Position numbers and translations under genes: made by a program. A stretch of DNA of 64,000 nucleotides from Notolepis coatsorum (Eukaryota; Chordata; Actinopteri; Aulopiformes; Paralepididae). The notes under the pieces were generated by a model. It was given only the letters and a program-made list of their open reading frames with translations. It did no database searches and was not told the DNA's origin. Numbering within the stretch: position 1 is the stretch's first letter; every line of letters begins with the position of its first letter. Location of the stretch: positions 75,231,706 through 75,295,705 of the forward strand of contig OZ020586.1 in assembly GCA_963971535.1 (NCBI GenBank), read 5' to 3'. This document shows, one piece after another, positions 34,336 to 45,630 of the stretch.

Positions 34336-35644
34336 GGTCCTCCAGTGGGGCCATACCAGCCGGTTCGCCTGCCACCCGGGCGTTCATCGCACGTTCTCCT
34401 TCCTGGCTCGTCGTTTCTGGTGGCCCACCATGAGGAACGACGTCAAGGAGTTCGTTCTGGCCTGCGCGGTCTGCGCCCGCAGCAAGGCCTCCCACCAGGC
34501 ACCCTCTGGGCTGTTACAGCCACTTCCCGTTCCGAGCCGTCCTTGGTCACATGTGGCGCTGGACTTCGTCACAGGTCTTCCCTCCTCCCAGGGGAACACT
34601 TGCCTTCTGACCGTGGTGGATCGGTTCAGCAAGGGGGTTCACCTCGTGGCCCTTTCCAAGCTTCCCTCGGCGGCCGAGACGGCGGACCTCCTAACTCACC
34701 ACGTGTTTCGCCTCCATGGGTTTCCCCAGGACATCGTCTCGGACCGGGGGCCCCAGTTCACTTCCCAGGTATGGCGGGCTTTTTGCAAGGGATTGGGGGC
34801 AACGGTCAGTCTTTCCTCTGGTTATCATCCCCAGACTAACGGACAAACGGAGAGGATGAACCAGAGCGTGGAGTCTGCTCTTCGGTGTGTGGCAGCCGAG
34901 AGACCAGCTTCTTGGAGCCGTTTCCTTCCCTGGGTCGAGTACTCCATCAACTCCATGGTCAGTTCCGCCACCGGCCTCTCACCCTTCAAGGTATCCCTGG
35001 GCTACCAACCCCCTCTTTTCCCTGCACAGGAGATGGAGGTGGCAGTTCCCTCCGTGCAGGACCACCTCGACCGGTGCCGACGGGTCTGGGAGATCACCAG
35101 GACCGCGCTGCTCCGGACATCTGAGCGCGCCTGTCGTGGGGCCGACCGGCGCCGGGTTCCTGCGCCGACGTACCACCCTGGGCAGAGGGTGTGGCTTTCC
35201 GCGAGGGACCTCCCGCTTCGGTCCTCGGCCAAGAAACTTAACCCCCGTTTCGTCGGACCTTTCGAGGTTCTGAAGGTACTCAGTCCGGCGGCTCTGCGCC
35301 TTAAACTTCCTGCGTCCATGCACATTCACCCCGTTTTCCACGTGTCCCGGGTTAAGCCTGTTTCCCTCAGTACCCTGATGCCTCCTGCTCCGGATCCACC
35401 ACCCCCCAAGATGGTGGACGGTCACCCCCAGTGGCAGGTCCGCCGGTTGATGGGCGTTCGACGGCGGGGTCGGGGGTTCCAGTACCTGGTGGACTGGGAG
35501 GGTTACGGCCCGGAGGAACGGAGCTGGGTCTCCCGCCAGCTCATCGTGGATCCCGGCCTGATCACAGACTTCCATCGTGCCCATCCGGGCGAGCCGGGTC
35601 GGCCTGGTCGCCGGGTGGCTCCCGTGGAGGGGGGGGTACTGTGA
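34336..35644 (+). pseudogene. Gypsy Pol part 3: integrase and chromodomain
   Basis: Third register. The integrase zinc-binding His/His/Cys/Cys set runs from about 34365 to 34470 (ending [10 protein letters not shown]). The catalytic core shows D in [12 protein letters not shown] in [13 protein letters not shown] and E in [10 protein letters not shown]. The C-terminal part has the [19 protein letters not shown] segment and then a chromodomain ([17 protein letters not shown]), which in chromoviruses directs integration to particular chromatin. The stop codon lies just inside the 3' LTR, as is usual for compact gypsy elements. Confidence 0.9.
35625..35639 (+). other. Polypurine tract
   Basis: GGAGGGGGGGGTAC immediately before the 3' LTR start; the expected plus-strand primer. 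It is inside the end of the pol frame. Confidence 0.85.
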
Positions 35645-36611
35645 GGTTTTGTCCGCTGCTCACCCACTCGCTCTGTTCCTTTAAGGTATTTCGGTTAATT
35701 AATTGCATTCTCCTCTCCACACGCTTCTTCCTGTAGATGCCGTTTGATTGGTGCTCCCCCAACCACACGCTTCTGGAGCAATGATCAATTCCATCCCGCA
35801 GCTGTCACTGCTTGTCATTAAGCACCCTTGGCTTTATATACCCCGATCCCCCTATTATTGATGTTGGATCGTTCTGAAATATTCTCTGCATTTGCTTGTT
35901 CCTTCCGTTGCTGCTTTCCCTGTTCTTTGCCTCCCAGGACTCTCGTGAAGTATCCCGTTTGGAGAACCTGCTTCCCCGTTACGAAGCGCTCGCCCTGTTT
36001 GATCCGCCCGCTTCACGTATGCGCTCTGGTGAGTTTTTGTAAAGACAGTCTTTTGGATTCAATCGTTTTTGCGTGTGTTAAAGCACTGAAGAGATCCTGT
36101 TTTTCGTTCAGACTGTTCTCACCCTTTTTGCCTGTTGGATTTTCACTTTGGATTTATTGTTTGGACATTGCTCACTGTGTGTTTCACACCGAAGATTTTG
36201 TCACTTGGATTTATTGTTTGGACATTGCTCACTGTGTGTTTCACACCGAAGATTCTGTCACTTGGATTTATTGTTTGGACAAGTCACTTCACCAGTCACC
36301 TGTCAGTTTACAATTGTGCACTGAGCTAACTCGGACTCTCTCTCTCTCCCTATCCGCCTCTCCCCCGGAGTATATGCTGGGAGGATTCTGCAGAGCGGCT
36401 CATACGTCACGGACAAATTCCACAAGCGTCACCCCCCCGGGAGAAGCTGCAGAGCAGCAAACATTCCTCACATTCCTGTTTCCCAGTTTGTTCTGTTCTC
36501 CACCAATTTCTTTCTGTTTACTCAGTAAATAAACACGCCCTTGATTTTGGCTAACTCTGAAACAACTCTCTCTGTGCCGTTTGCGTTTGGGGTCGGTGTC
36601 AAACCGTAACA
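35640..36611 (+). repeat. 3' LTR of the gypsy element
   Basis: Same length as the 5' LTR, with three differences seen by eye: C/T in the CACGTATGCGCTC region, C/G in CCCAGTTT and A/G in GGCTAACTCT. Carries the same TATA box and 10-nt self-primer (35863-35872). Confidence 0.95.
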
Positions 36612-37147
36612 GTAATGGCACAATAATAAAGTACAGAATACAATTATCTTCCACCTGCACTGATTTGTGGGGGGGGGGTTACCGGTTACATGAATGACTA
36701 CTCGCATCTTATTTATTGTTATCATTCGTTTTCAATCTAAACCCTTTGGGATTGCTTTCCCCTTTTCAAACTTGGACCAAGCGCTACTCTCTCGTGCTGA
36801 GCAGCGGAGATACTGTAACAGCAGCGTGTGTAACTGATCTGATCCGTAGCGCGCATGTATCCCTTGCCTGGGTTCGTTGCGCCAGGCTCGAACGGATCCT
36901 CCGCACGCAACAGCGTTAGGACTTGTTGTCATGTCGCCTGGATGTCCAGGATGCGGTGTCACTCGCGGTCAGATACTAGTAACGTTACCGCAACGCATAG
37001 AGGTTCTTCACATTGGCTGGGGGGGGGGGGGGGGGGCGTTAGCGCGGATGACAACTAATCATGCGGGACATGGTCTCAATTTGCATGACGCGTGAAAAGA
37101 GACAGAAATGTGCAATCACGCGCAATGCGTGACGTCTGGTCACCCTA
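36612..37147. other. Right part of the hAT-type element, non-coding
   Basis: From the GTAAT duplication to the right inverted repeat. Includes G runs (about 36668-36677 and 37020-37036). No transposase. Confidence 0.5.
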
Positions 37148-37201
37148 ACTGTATTGTACCCATTCTGCAATCTGTTAATAAAGTTTTCAATCAATCAATC
37201 A
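37148..37201 (+). mobile_element. LINE copy X, piece 3 of 3
   Basis: ACTGTATTGTACCCATTCTG and the AATAAAG 3' terminus with a short (AATC)n tail complete the LINE interrupted at 28768. Confidence 0.85.
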
Positions 37202-37460
37202 GCAAGAAAGAGAACGCACCAACATAGCTTAGGTAACATGACAGAGCAAGTTAAGAAAGAGAACGCACAGACATAGCTTAGGTAGCATGACAGAGCAAGT
37301 TAAGAAAGAGAACGCACCGACATAGCTTAGCTAGCATGACAGGGCAAGTTAAGAAAGAGAACGCACCGACATAGCTTAGCTAGCATGACAGAGAAAGTCA
37401 AGTAAGAGAACGCACCAACATAGCTTAGCTAGCATGACAGGGCAAGTCAAGAATATAGTA

Positions 37461-37616
37461 GAACTATATGAATTGAAAATGGGGGACCCTGATGGAAACA
37501 AGACAAACGTCTTTCTCAGGTCTGCATCCCCTTAACAATTGTATGTATTGAGCCGTACTGTATTGTACCCATTCTGCAATCTGTTAAATAAAGTTTTCAT
37601 TCATTCATTCATTCAT
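37461..37616 (+). mobile_element. 5'-truncated LINE 3' end, (ATTC)n tail
   Basis: GAATTGAAAATGGGGGACCC to AATAAAGTTTTCATTC. It abuts an inverted SINE. Confidence 0.85.
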
Positions 37617-37716
37617 GCAAACTCCACACAGAAAGGCCCCCTGCTGGGGTTCGAACCCAGGACCTTCTTGCTGTGAGGCAGCAGTGATGACCACTGTGAC
37701 ACCGTGCCGCCCTTAT
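37617..37716 (-). mobile_element. tRNA-derived SINE head (minus)
   Basis: On the minus strand: GGGCGGCACGGTGTCACAGT, B-box GGGTTCGAACCCCAGCAGG and GTGTGGAGTTTGCATG. Same SINE family as 21.2 kb. Confidence 0.85.
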
Positions 37717-38003
37717 ACAGGTAGTATACCGCCCCCGTTGGGCCTGTCCTTGATGTGGCAAACAGTGTTGACTGCAGCGGCTATTCTACCTCAAACTGGA
37801 TCTGACTACCACAGGCGCGATGGATCTGCTCTACGTCGCCCTCAGTTGACCGGCATCTAACCATGCACGCTCTACTCTACTTTTAGCCTTCATCTTATTT
37901 TCATACCAGCGCTCGCATTATATGCTTTTTTTTTTTGTTCTTAGTTAGTTCTTATTTTAATTTTTAAATGTTCTTATGTGCTTTAGATACTATTGCTACT
38001 ATT

Positions 38004-38634
38004 GGACTAAACACGTTTCGCAATTATGCCACATCAATGTGGAACGCCCTACCCAAAGCTGTAAAGGAATGTGAATCACTACCCACTTTCAAAAACACTC
38101 TAAAAAAACACCTAAGGGAGACTGCAACTCGAAACTGGCCCCTGTAAATGTCTGAACACAACCCCCTCCAATGTACAGTAAATTACCAAGTATGGTCTTG
38201 TCAATAATCCAATGTACAGTTTTGCTTGTACAGTTGTACAGTGTCCCCCACCCACCCCTCCTACCCCCCCCCCACCCACCCAACCACCTCCAATGTACAG
38301 TCCCCCCCCACCCCCACCTACCCAATCCAATGTACAGTTTCTACGTCAAATGTTTATACTATTTTTTCTGGACTCTTTTTGTATCACAAACAGTACTGTA
38401 ATTGCAAATCTGGTATGTCATAAATGTATAGATGTAGCAGTACTGTCTATCTGTATGTCATGTATGTCATATGTTACGATGAATTGAAAATGGGGGACCC
38501 TGATGTAAACAAGACGAAAGTCTTTCTCTGGTCTGCATCCCCTTAACAATTGTATGTATTGAGCTGTACTGTACTGTACCCATTCTGCAATCTGTTAATA
38601 AAGTTTTCAATCAATCAATCAATCAATCAATCAA
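38004..38634 (+). mobile_element. 5'-truncated LINE with C-terminal ORF2 end, (AATC)n tail
   Basis: GGACTAAACACGTTTCGCAA begins the coding end shared with 21.4 kb (NYATSMWNALPKAVKECES). Then come the CAATGTACAGT-rich 3' UTR with C runs, the common 3' block, AATAAAG and six AATC units. Inserted in the 49-bp array. Confidence 0.85.
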
Positions 38635-38721
38635 GAAAGAGAACGCTCCGACATAGCTTAGGTAGCATGACAGAGCAAGTTAAGAAAGAGAACGCACAGA
38701 CATAGCTTAGGTAGCATCATG

Positions 38722-39053
38722 TGTTGAGGGTAGAGGCTCTGTGTAGAATTGTTAGTAACTGTCTAACTACATATGTAACTGTTCACACTAGTGTCTGTCT
38801 ACCTGCATATATATCTGTGTCCACTGGAGGGCGTTCTAGGCGGAGACACTCTGGAGTACTACCAGGTGGCGAGTATAAGTAGCTATGTCTCCTCCCCCTT
38901 CTTTCGCTCCCCCTCAGTCTCTCAATAAGAGAGGACTCATGTGTTACTGCTCCTACCATGTGAATAAACAAATCAAGCCAGTTAAAGACTAAAGACAGGA
39001 AACCATGCCTCTTGACCACATTATAGTCGCTCTATAGCTGAGTTCTGTTAACA
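38722..39053 (+). mobile_element. Probable solo LTR
   Basis: A 332-bp insert in the minisatellite that begins TGTTGAGGG and ends CTGTTAACA, with a GAGTATAAGTAG TATA-like box and GTGAATAAACA poly-A signal in LTR order. The flanks TCATG and GCATG would be a 5-bp duplication with one mismatch. The superfamily (gypsy or copia) is not resolved. Confidence 0.65.
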
Positions 39054-39627
39054 GCATGACAGAGCAAGTTAAGAAAGAGAACGCACCGACATAGCTTAGC
39101 TAGCATGACAGAGCAAGTTAAGAAAGAGAACGCACAGACATAGCTTAGGTAGCATGACAGAGCAAGTTAAGAAAGAGAACACTCCGACATAGCTTAGCTA
39201 GCATGACAGAGCAAGTTAAGAAAGAGAGCGCACAGACATAGCTTAGCTAGCATGACAGAGAAAGTCAAAAAAGAGAACGCACCAACATAGCTTAGCTAGC
39301 ATGACAGGGCAAGTCAAGAAAGAGAACACTCCGACATAGCTTAGGTAGCATGACAGAGCAAGTCAATAAAGAAAACACTCCGACATAGCAAGTCAATAAA
39401 GAGAACGCACCGACATAGCTTAGCTAGCATGACAGAGCAAGTCAATAAACCATCTTTGTCATCCATCTTTCTTCTCATATCTCTGAGTATATGGGTGCAT
39501 GTTCTGTTTCAGAACTGACAACACTACTATAGAATAATGCTCATTTTGGGTATAAAAATGCAAACAAACAATCTGTGGGTCCACAAAATCAGTCTCCCAT
39601 TCACTGTCTCTGGAGTAGCTGCAGACC

Positions 39628-39665
39628 ATTCGCTTTTATCCAAAGCAACTTACAAATTGTGTGCA
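39628..39665 (-). mobile_element. SINE tail fragment (minus)
   Basis: CGCTTTTATCCAAAGCAACT is the reverse complement of the conserved tail seen near 5140. Confidence 0.55.
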
Positions 39666-39775
39666 ACACGTCAACAGGAGGGGTGGACCTCTGGCAGCTA
39701 AGTGGTATTGTTTGTCTGGCCGTGCTGAACTTGAGTGCTACACTGAGTGCATAGTAGTATAGACATAGTAGCAAG

Positions 39776-40060
39776 TTTCAAGTTTGCTTTTATTTGTCAC
39801 GTATAAAGTACATTACAGTGAAATGCTTGGTTCATATGAGCCCCTGAGAATGTGCTTCATACAGTAAGAAAAGTAAGTAAAAGAGGAATAAAGTCCTAAC
39901 ACCATACAAACATACAACATATAATATACAAACTAAAGTACAACCTAAGTACGATGAAAGTATACAATGAAGTAAAAATGCAGACAATGAGGTACATAAA
40001 ATAAAAAAATAAAAATGAGGTATGGATGTATAGTGCACATTTCTTTATAGACTCTTTATC
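39776..40060 (-). mobile_element. LINE 3' end (minus)
   Basis: On the plus strand AGTTTCAAGTTTGCTTTTAT and TTGTCACGTATAAAGTACAT: the complement of a GACAAATAAAAGC-type 3' end with a CTTGAAA tail. The body further right is AT-rich and non-coding. Right limit uncertain. Confidence 0.55.
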
Positions 40061-40139
40061 TCTTTTCTCCTTCACCACATTTTTAGCTCTATTTCAGCTC
40101 TCTGTTTGTCTTTGTTTTTAACACGTATTAATTCTGTTG

Positions 40140-40205
40140 ATGCTGTGATGGACACCTGAATCTCCCTTCTGGGATAAATAAAGGTTTTCAATTCAATTCA
40201 ATTGG
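40140..40205 (+). mobile_element. Retroposon 3' end, (TTCAA)n tail
   Basis: TCTGGGATAAATAAAGGTTT followed by TCAATTCAATTCAAT: a third tail type in this window. Confidence 0.6.
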
Positions 40206-40451
40206 ATTTCTTAATTTGGATGGAGTTCCCCTTTAAAACCTTTGCTCCTGAAATTGTGGTTTAATTTAATTTCTCCAGATTAAAAAAGATCTAGCTAATC
40301 TCTGCACATGACGATCTCTGCTGATGTGGCCGACTCAAACCCAAATGACCCAAACAAATAAACTCCAGAACATTTGTAAAGCAAAAAGAAGTTGATGCCC
40401 ACAAAAGAAGGACATTTGTTTGACAACCCCCCGCCCCAAGATCCTGTAATG

Positions 40452-40582
40452 CAGAGGTTCTCAAACCTTTTCATGTCAATAACCCCAAATTCATACATAA
40501 TAGTCTATAGATTTCATAAGATTTTGTTCCCTCATCTTTGTTCTTAGACACAGTTTGCTTTATAGGAATCCCATAGCTCTCT

Positions 40583-40634
<52 letters not shown>

Positions 40635-40878
40635 ACTTTATTTGTATAGCACCTTTCATAAACAAAAATTGCAGCTCAAAGTGCTTCACAACAGAAAGAA
40701 AGACAGGCATAAAATGAGCACATAAAGTGCAGACATATTAGTGTGGAGATACCAGAGGAGAGGGAGAAACCTGTGACAATATAATCATTTGTACACATTC
40801 TTTCATTGTGTTAACTTCTACAAATTATCACTGTCCCCATTTCCCTGGGAGTCCCCTCAGGACCTCCCTTTGACCACC
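40452..40878. mobile_element. Degenerate hAT-type MITE with internal retroposon tail
   Basis: The left end CAGAGGTTCTCAAACCTTTT resembles hAT/Charlie termini. The right end near CCCTTTGACCACCGG is weak and no 8-bp duplication is visible. An (AAT)n tract and an inverted retroposon 3' end (GCTCAAAGTGCTTCACAACA) occupy 40583-40700. Confidence 0.4.
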
Positions 40879-41326
40879 GGTCGTCTGTATCTCAGACGGG
40901 GAGGGGGCTGCCGGCCTGCTGCAGACACTTCATCAATGGCCAGTTGAGACTGTGAGAGCCGTGAGAGCCAGACACACAGAGGCACATGCAGGCATGACGG
41001 CAATATGTCAAGCACGTACCGGCATTCTCTGTCCCCCTCCTTCTAATGTCGGAACAACTGCATATCGTTAGCCTCATACGATAATTGCCTAAGTAATTTT
41101 TCAAGATTTTTGGAAAAGCACATTTCCAGCAAATGTGTAAGAGTTTTTCATTTATATTTTGGAAATAACTTCCACAAGGTGTATCAACAAGTTTGCAAAA
41201 ATACAAAAACACAACAACCATTGCGTAACAAAATAAGGTGACTTTTAAACAAAATATGTTGTGACTTAGGCATTTTTTTCTCTTACATACATGTCATACA
41301 CTAGGCAGTTGTTTTACTTGCCCTAA
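40879..41326. other. No recognised feature
   Basis: No gene or repeat recognised beyond short AT-rich runs. Confidence 0.3.
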
Positions 41327-42005
41327 GTCAAGTCAAGTCAAGTCAAGAGTTTTATTTGTCACGGCATACAAGTATACAATGAAATGCGGGGGGTCTTGCC
41401 CGCAATGATTGTGCATAATACAATAATAATAATATAATAAGAATCCAATAGAACGACATTGTGCAATAATACAAGTAATCAAAGTAGGGCATATCGGTAT
41501 ATGTACATGAGTTTTTACAGAGCATGGTAGGACATGCTAGGTCCTGTGATAGTGCAATACACTGTTAGCTACGGATGAGGCACTGGGTCTTTATGTACAC
41601 TGCTATACAATGCTATATTATACAATCTCAAGTTATACTATACTATTCTTAAAGTGACCTTTCCTTTTGTAAAGTGACCATAAGTGTGAGCGTGTGCAGC
41701 ATGAGTGTGTGTGTGCTCATGTTAAAGTGGCTGCTAGTGTGTGAGCGTGTACAGTGTGTGTTTTGTGTGTGTGCTCATGTGTGCTTGTGTGTGGAGAGTT
41801 CAGTGTTTAAGGCTCTGATGGCCTGGGGGAAGAAGCTGAGCCGAAGTCTCTCTGTCCTAGTTGCTGGTGACCGCAGCAGCTTGAACAGGCTGTTGTTGGG
41901 GTGGTGAGGGTCTTTCATTATTCTGCAGGCTCTGGATTTGCACCTCTTGTTATATAGGACCTGCAGGGGTGGTAGTGCAATACCCGTGGTACGCTCGGCG
42001 ATCGC
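41327..42005 (-). mobile_element. 5'-truncated LINE (same family as 53.1 kb), minus
   Basis: Starts with the (TCAAG)n tail complement, then AGAGTTTTATTTGTCACGGC and 3' UTR, and near 41.78-42.0 kb the end of ORF2 in reverse ([20 protein letters not shown] and [15 protein letters not shown]). Compared with the 53 kb copy it lacks a few residues after LLRS. 5'-truncated at about 42005. Confidence 0.88.
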
Positions 42006-42660
42006 CATCTGTGTATGTAACGTTAAAATTCACAAGTCACACGAGAGAGTTAGGCAGGCGCCCCGACCGACCAGTAGGAGTCGCAGGACCAGGACACACC
42101 CCACCGGCTTCCCACCCGCTAACACTGCTAATTGTGTTAGGGACGACCAAGCCGGAGGTCCCACTGAGAATTATACTTTTAACACACTTAATATACTTAA
42201 AATATACTTTCATTGTGGGAAAATATACTAATGTTTGACTTTTGACCAAAGAAATCATTCTAGAATAGTCTATTTTGCATAATTGAAGACTTCCTTCTGT
42301 TCTTCTTTAGACTAAAAAGGAAGCACTAAATCATCTCCCACTATTTCCCTGTAACAGCCATAAAACATTCACCCTTTAATACTAACAAAAGGCACACCCT
42401 CAGGGCATGAAGCCTTGTTGCCTGGTGTCAAAAGGCTGTGTCCATCAATACAAACCCATAAGAAAGTCATCAGAACAGGCTTCCCAACCTCAGCTGGGAG
42501 CCCTTGTATAAAGACGGGGTCATCTGAAACATTCCTAATCAAACTAGACACTTGGTCAATCAAACTGGCCACTATTCTGACACCAAAACTACTGCCAACT
42601 GATTTTTGCATAGAAGCTATACTGTATAAACCATGCAGCTTATAATCAGAAGCTACTGAA
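42006..42660. other. No recognised gene
   Basis: Short frames on both strands (for example 42369-42611 minus) have no recognisable domain. Confidence 0.3.
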
Positions 42661-42663
42661 AAA

Positions 42664-42756
42664 ACCTATGTAGTTCTCTGTGTGGTTCTCTGTGTTGTTC
42701 CCTATGTAGTTCTCTATGTGGTTCTCTGTGTGGTTCTCTGTGTTGTTCCCTATGTA
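42664..42756 (+). repeat. 12-bp minisatellite, segment left of element A
   Basis: Units TGGTTCTCTGTG and TAGTTCTCTATG, with TGTTGTTCCCTA variants. Each unit holds a GTT triplet. The same array continues between A and B and after B. Confidence 0.9.
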
Positions 42757-42775
42757 GTTCTGTGTCGTTATGGCT

Positions 42776-42928
42776 TGCTCAGCACCTGTCTGCATATATC
42801 TCGCTTCAGCGTATATACACTGAATAAAAACTTCCACCATGTACCTTTACATGCCAGCATTCATCTGACCACACCCCCATCTGCTTACCTTCATAAGCAG
42901 GGGTGGGGCCACACACTCATCTCCTTCT
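42776..42928 (+). repeat. Left inverted terminal repeat of A
   Basis: About 150 bp from GCTCAGCACCTGTCTGCAT through ACTGAATAAAAACTTCCACC to ACACTCATCTCCTTC, pairing with 45482-45630 with one mismatch seen by eye (CTGCTT/CCGCTT). Contains AATAAA. Confidence 0.88.
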
Positions 42929-43019
42929 CAAATTTCATCCACAAGCGAGTGCCTGTTATATGCCCACTTGACGTGGAGAAAAAATGTAGTCTGAGGAAAG
43001 GAAAACAGAAGAACAAGGA

Positions 43020-43089
43020 GATACGTTGACATCATATCTTTATTTTCTCTCTCACTATTTTCGAGAAAATACGGCGATATTGTCTTCGT
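43020..43089 (+). other. 70-nt block identical in elements A and B
   Basis: Identical base for base to 46341-46410, starting GATACGTTGACATCATATCT. It contains TATTTTCTC and GAGAAAATA, a possible 9-bp stem. The surrounding sequence is clearly more diverged between A and B, so this block looks constrained or recently homogenised. Confidence 0.8.
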
Positions 43090-45342
43090 TACTGGAGTGT
43101 CTGGATCATTCCGACCTTCAACGGCTTTTTCGTATTAGGAGCTCACGCCGCTGACATGCTTCCCAGCTACAGTTCTCCTTGCTGCGGCTGGATGGGGTTA
43201 CCCTCCGGCAACACAGCTGGACTGTAGGACGCACCGACTGTTGTGAGAAGCGGTTGTTTCCAGGTTGGGTACGTACTGTTTTGCTTGCGAGCTCTGGTTG
43301 TTGTTGATGCTGTGGGGGTTAGCTAACAATTTACGAAACGCAGACTCCAGGCTAGGGTCCTCTGCTCGGCTTAAACGGCGGTCGGAGGATCTTGGTCTGA
43401 CGCCCATGATGGTTGATCTAGTGGGCCGCGACTAGATCCTGGTGATCCCAGGATTCTCGAGCGGATGCTTCTCTGTCTCGTGCAGGCCCCATCTTTCATA
43501 TACAAATGAAAGTATACCCTAACGAGGAAATGTGGGCATAGGATCTTCTTTATCGGGAGTTCCATTCTCAAAGGGCCCCGCTGTATGTCTGGATCACCGT
43601 TGACAACTGTGTTCTGACATTCTTTTTCTTTTCCCTTTTGGGGGAGGGACTGGGACAGCGGCCTGTCTGAAGTGTGGCTTGTTATGTCATTGTGTACAGT
43701 TCAGGTGATAGCTGCTTAGCTTGCGTGCTAGTTTGTGGACTACTGTGTTAGCCAGTCAGCTGTTAGCTGCGCAGCTGTTAGCTGCAGCGTTAGCTTGCTG
43801 TGTTTACCAGGCTAGTAAACGTTAGCTTGTTGCTATCAGCCGAACGGCTGTTAGCTTAATGCTACACTGTTGAACGTTTTCTGTGACTATAACATGCCTT
43901 AAACACTCTGACTACGACATCATCTTTGACAGAGGATGTTAGTCGAACCTACCGGGAGCCCTGCCAGCGAGGACTGCGTCAACATGGAGAACCGTAGCGG
44001 CTGGGTGGCGCAACGACGCTGCCCTCGTTGTCAACACAGGAATGCTGTGTTCAACGTCGGTGCCCCGTTAGCCAGATTGCAGTTCGCTTGGCCTGCGCTC
44101 AGGGTAGGAAGGTCCGGACCGGACCTTAAACACTTCTTCTTTCCTTCCCTTCTAAATGTTTTGTAATAACGATGTTTTCCAAAACGGGTGTTGCTGCAAT
44201 ACATTGAGGATACGACGCGTGTTGTGTGTGAATTGTCTTGTCACTGGTATAGCTTCTCTCTTGAGAACATGTGTGTTCCTGTACCGTGAACTCACAACTA
44301 AGGCGGTTAATTAACCTATAAAGCTATGCTTAGTGACATATGAGTGAAGAATGAATTCTTTTCTCAGCCTGTAATGACAATGAACAGTGTGTTCACATAT
44401 TAACAGGGTTACCTGTTCAACTTGGCCGTATAAAGGGTAAGGTAGGAGGGGTGATCCCCCCGGTTTCCCTGGGGCTTCGCCACCCTCCTCTCAGACATGT
44501 TGTTTACAATATATTGTGTCACTGTGTTTGTGGGGATACGATGTAACCCTTAGCTTAATTGCTGGGGTTGTGCTAACCGCTTGAGAAACTATATTTTCCC
44601 AAAGAAAAGATTGTTTGGTCGCTTATCGTGTGTGCTTAGCAAGGCCTGTGGCCGATACATAATCGAGGATTCTGTATTCTCTCGTTATGAAAAACGGCGT
44701 TCGTCTGTAGCAAGAGTGTACTTTGCCATTTTTTGTTGTGATAAAGGGTTGTGTGTGTCTTGTGATCTACAACTGGGTTAGGTTTGGCCACAGAAGCACA
44801 TGTGTAAGTCTGGTACCGGGGCTCTTAAAGGGGCCCTCTCTATTCTGTGTTTTTCCCTTAGTAAAAATCAGATAGCAGGTTAGCACATGAGCTGTGTGAA
44901 GCTGTTAGACACTTCATGTAGCTGACTATGACTGTGTCATGCTCTTTTTTGTCATTACATCGTATCATGGGTGTGGGGTCGTAAAGGGGTGAACTGGTAA
45001 TCCTTTCCTCCCCTGCTACGGCCTTGCCACGGGGTTGGGTTTGCTCTTGACCCCGTGATTTTGGGGGCAGTAACGAGGTTGTTCCTTCCGTTCGTTCCCG
45101 GGTGGCATGCGGGTTGTGCGTGTGTGTAGTCGTGGGGTCAAGCCACGGTCTGCTCACCCTGTGCGTTGAGTTGCTTGAGTGCCTCTTCGCACGTCGGATC
45201 CGTCGCCCTCCCGTGAACCTCCAATAGGGGGGGTATCCTCCATTAGGGAGGGTCGGGGGGGCTCGGTCCTCCCCGGTCTGATGGTTGTGGGGGGGCCTCA
45301 GCGGGGTACATTTGTCGGGCTATGGCTCCGCTCAGCCCCTGT

Positions 45343-45435
45343 TATGCAGACAGGTGCTGAGCAAGCCATAACGACACAGAACGAAGGGTTATGTATATAA
45401 CCCAGTTCTGTGAGTTATGGTGCGCTCAGCACCTG
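45343..45435 (+). repeat. Internal complementary region of A
   Basis: 45343-45382 is the exact reverse complement of the left end 42757-42796. 45386-45435 is the exact reverse complement of the right end 45621-45670. GAA lies between. In DIRS elements this region templates the joining of the two ends into a circle (established for DIRS-1). Confidence 0.88.
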
Positions 45436-45481
45436 GACGCCGCTGCGGCCCTTGATTTTTCATTGTGGTGAAATTTGTTGG

Positions 45482-45630
45482 GAAGGAGATGAGTGTGTGG
45501 CCCCACCCCTGCTTATGAAGGTAAGCGGATGGGGGTGTGGTCAGATGAATGCTGGCATGTAAAGGTACATGGTGGAAGTTTTTATTCAGTGTATATACGC
45601 TGAAGCGAGATATATGCAGACAGGTGCTGA
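45482..45630 (+). repeat. Right inverted terminal repeat of A
   Basis: Complement of 42776-42928, from GAAGGAGATGAGTGTGTGGC to ATGCAGACAGGTGCTGAGC. Confidence 0.88.

Larger units (their letters stand above)
30247..36611 (+). mobile_element. Ty3/gypsy chromovirus (sushi/Tf1-like), near full length
   Basis: Two 972-bp LTRs (30247-31218, 35640-36611) start TG and end CA. Flanking GTAAT at 30242-30246 and 36612-36616 is the 5-bp target duplication. Between them are gag and a pol with protease, reverse transcriptase, RNase H, integrase and a C-terminal chromodomain, the order of vertebrate sushi/Tf1-group elements. By eye the LTRs differ at only three positions, so insertion is recent. Pol has two frameshifts, so this copy cannot make the full polyprotein. 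It sits inside the hAT-type element. Confidence 0.95.
37203..39448 (+). repeat. 49-bp minisatellite with insertions
   Basis: Units contain AAGAAAGAGAACGCACCGAC and ATAGCTTAGCTAGCATGACA. Array segments lie at 37203-37460, 38628-38721 and 39054-39448, with about 15 or more units in all. The gaps are filled by LINE/SINE sequence and by a probable solo LTR, so the array predates them. Confidence 0.9.

Noticed and set aside
34979-35584. 201-codon minus-strand frame opposite integrase
   Set aside because: Antisense shadow; no domain.
37203-39448. 49-bp regular repeats considered as a CRISPR array
   Set aside because: Units are contiguous with no spacers; the genome is vertebrate.
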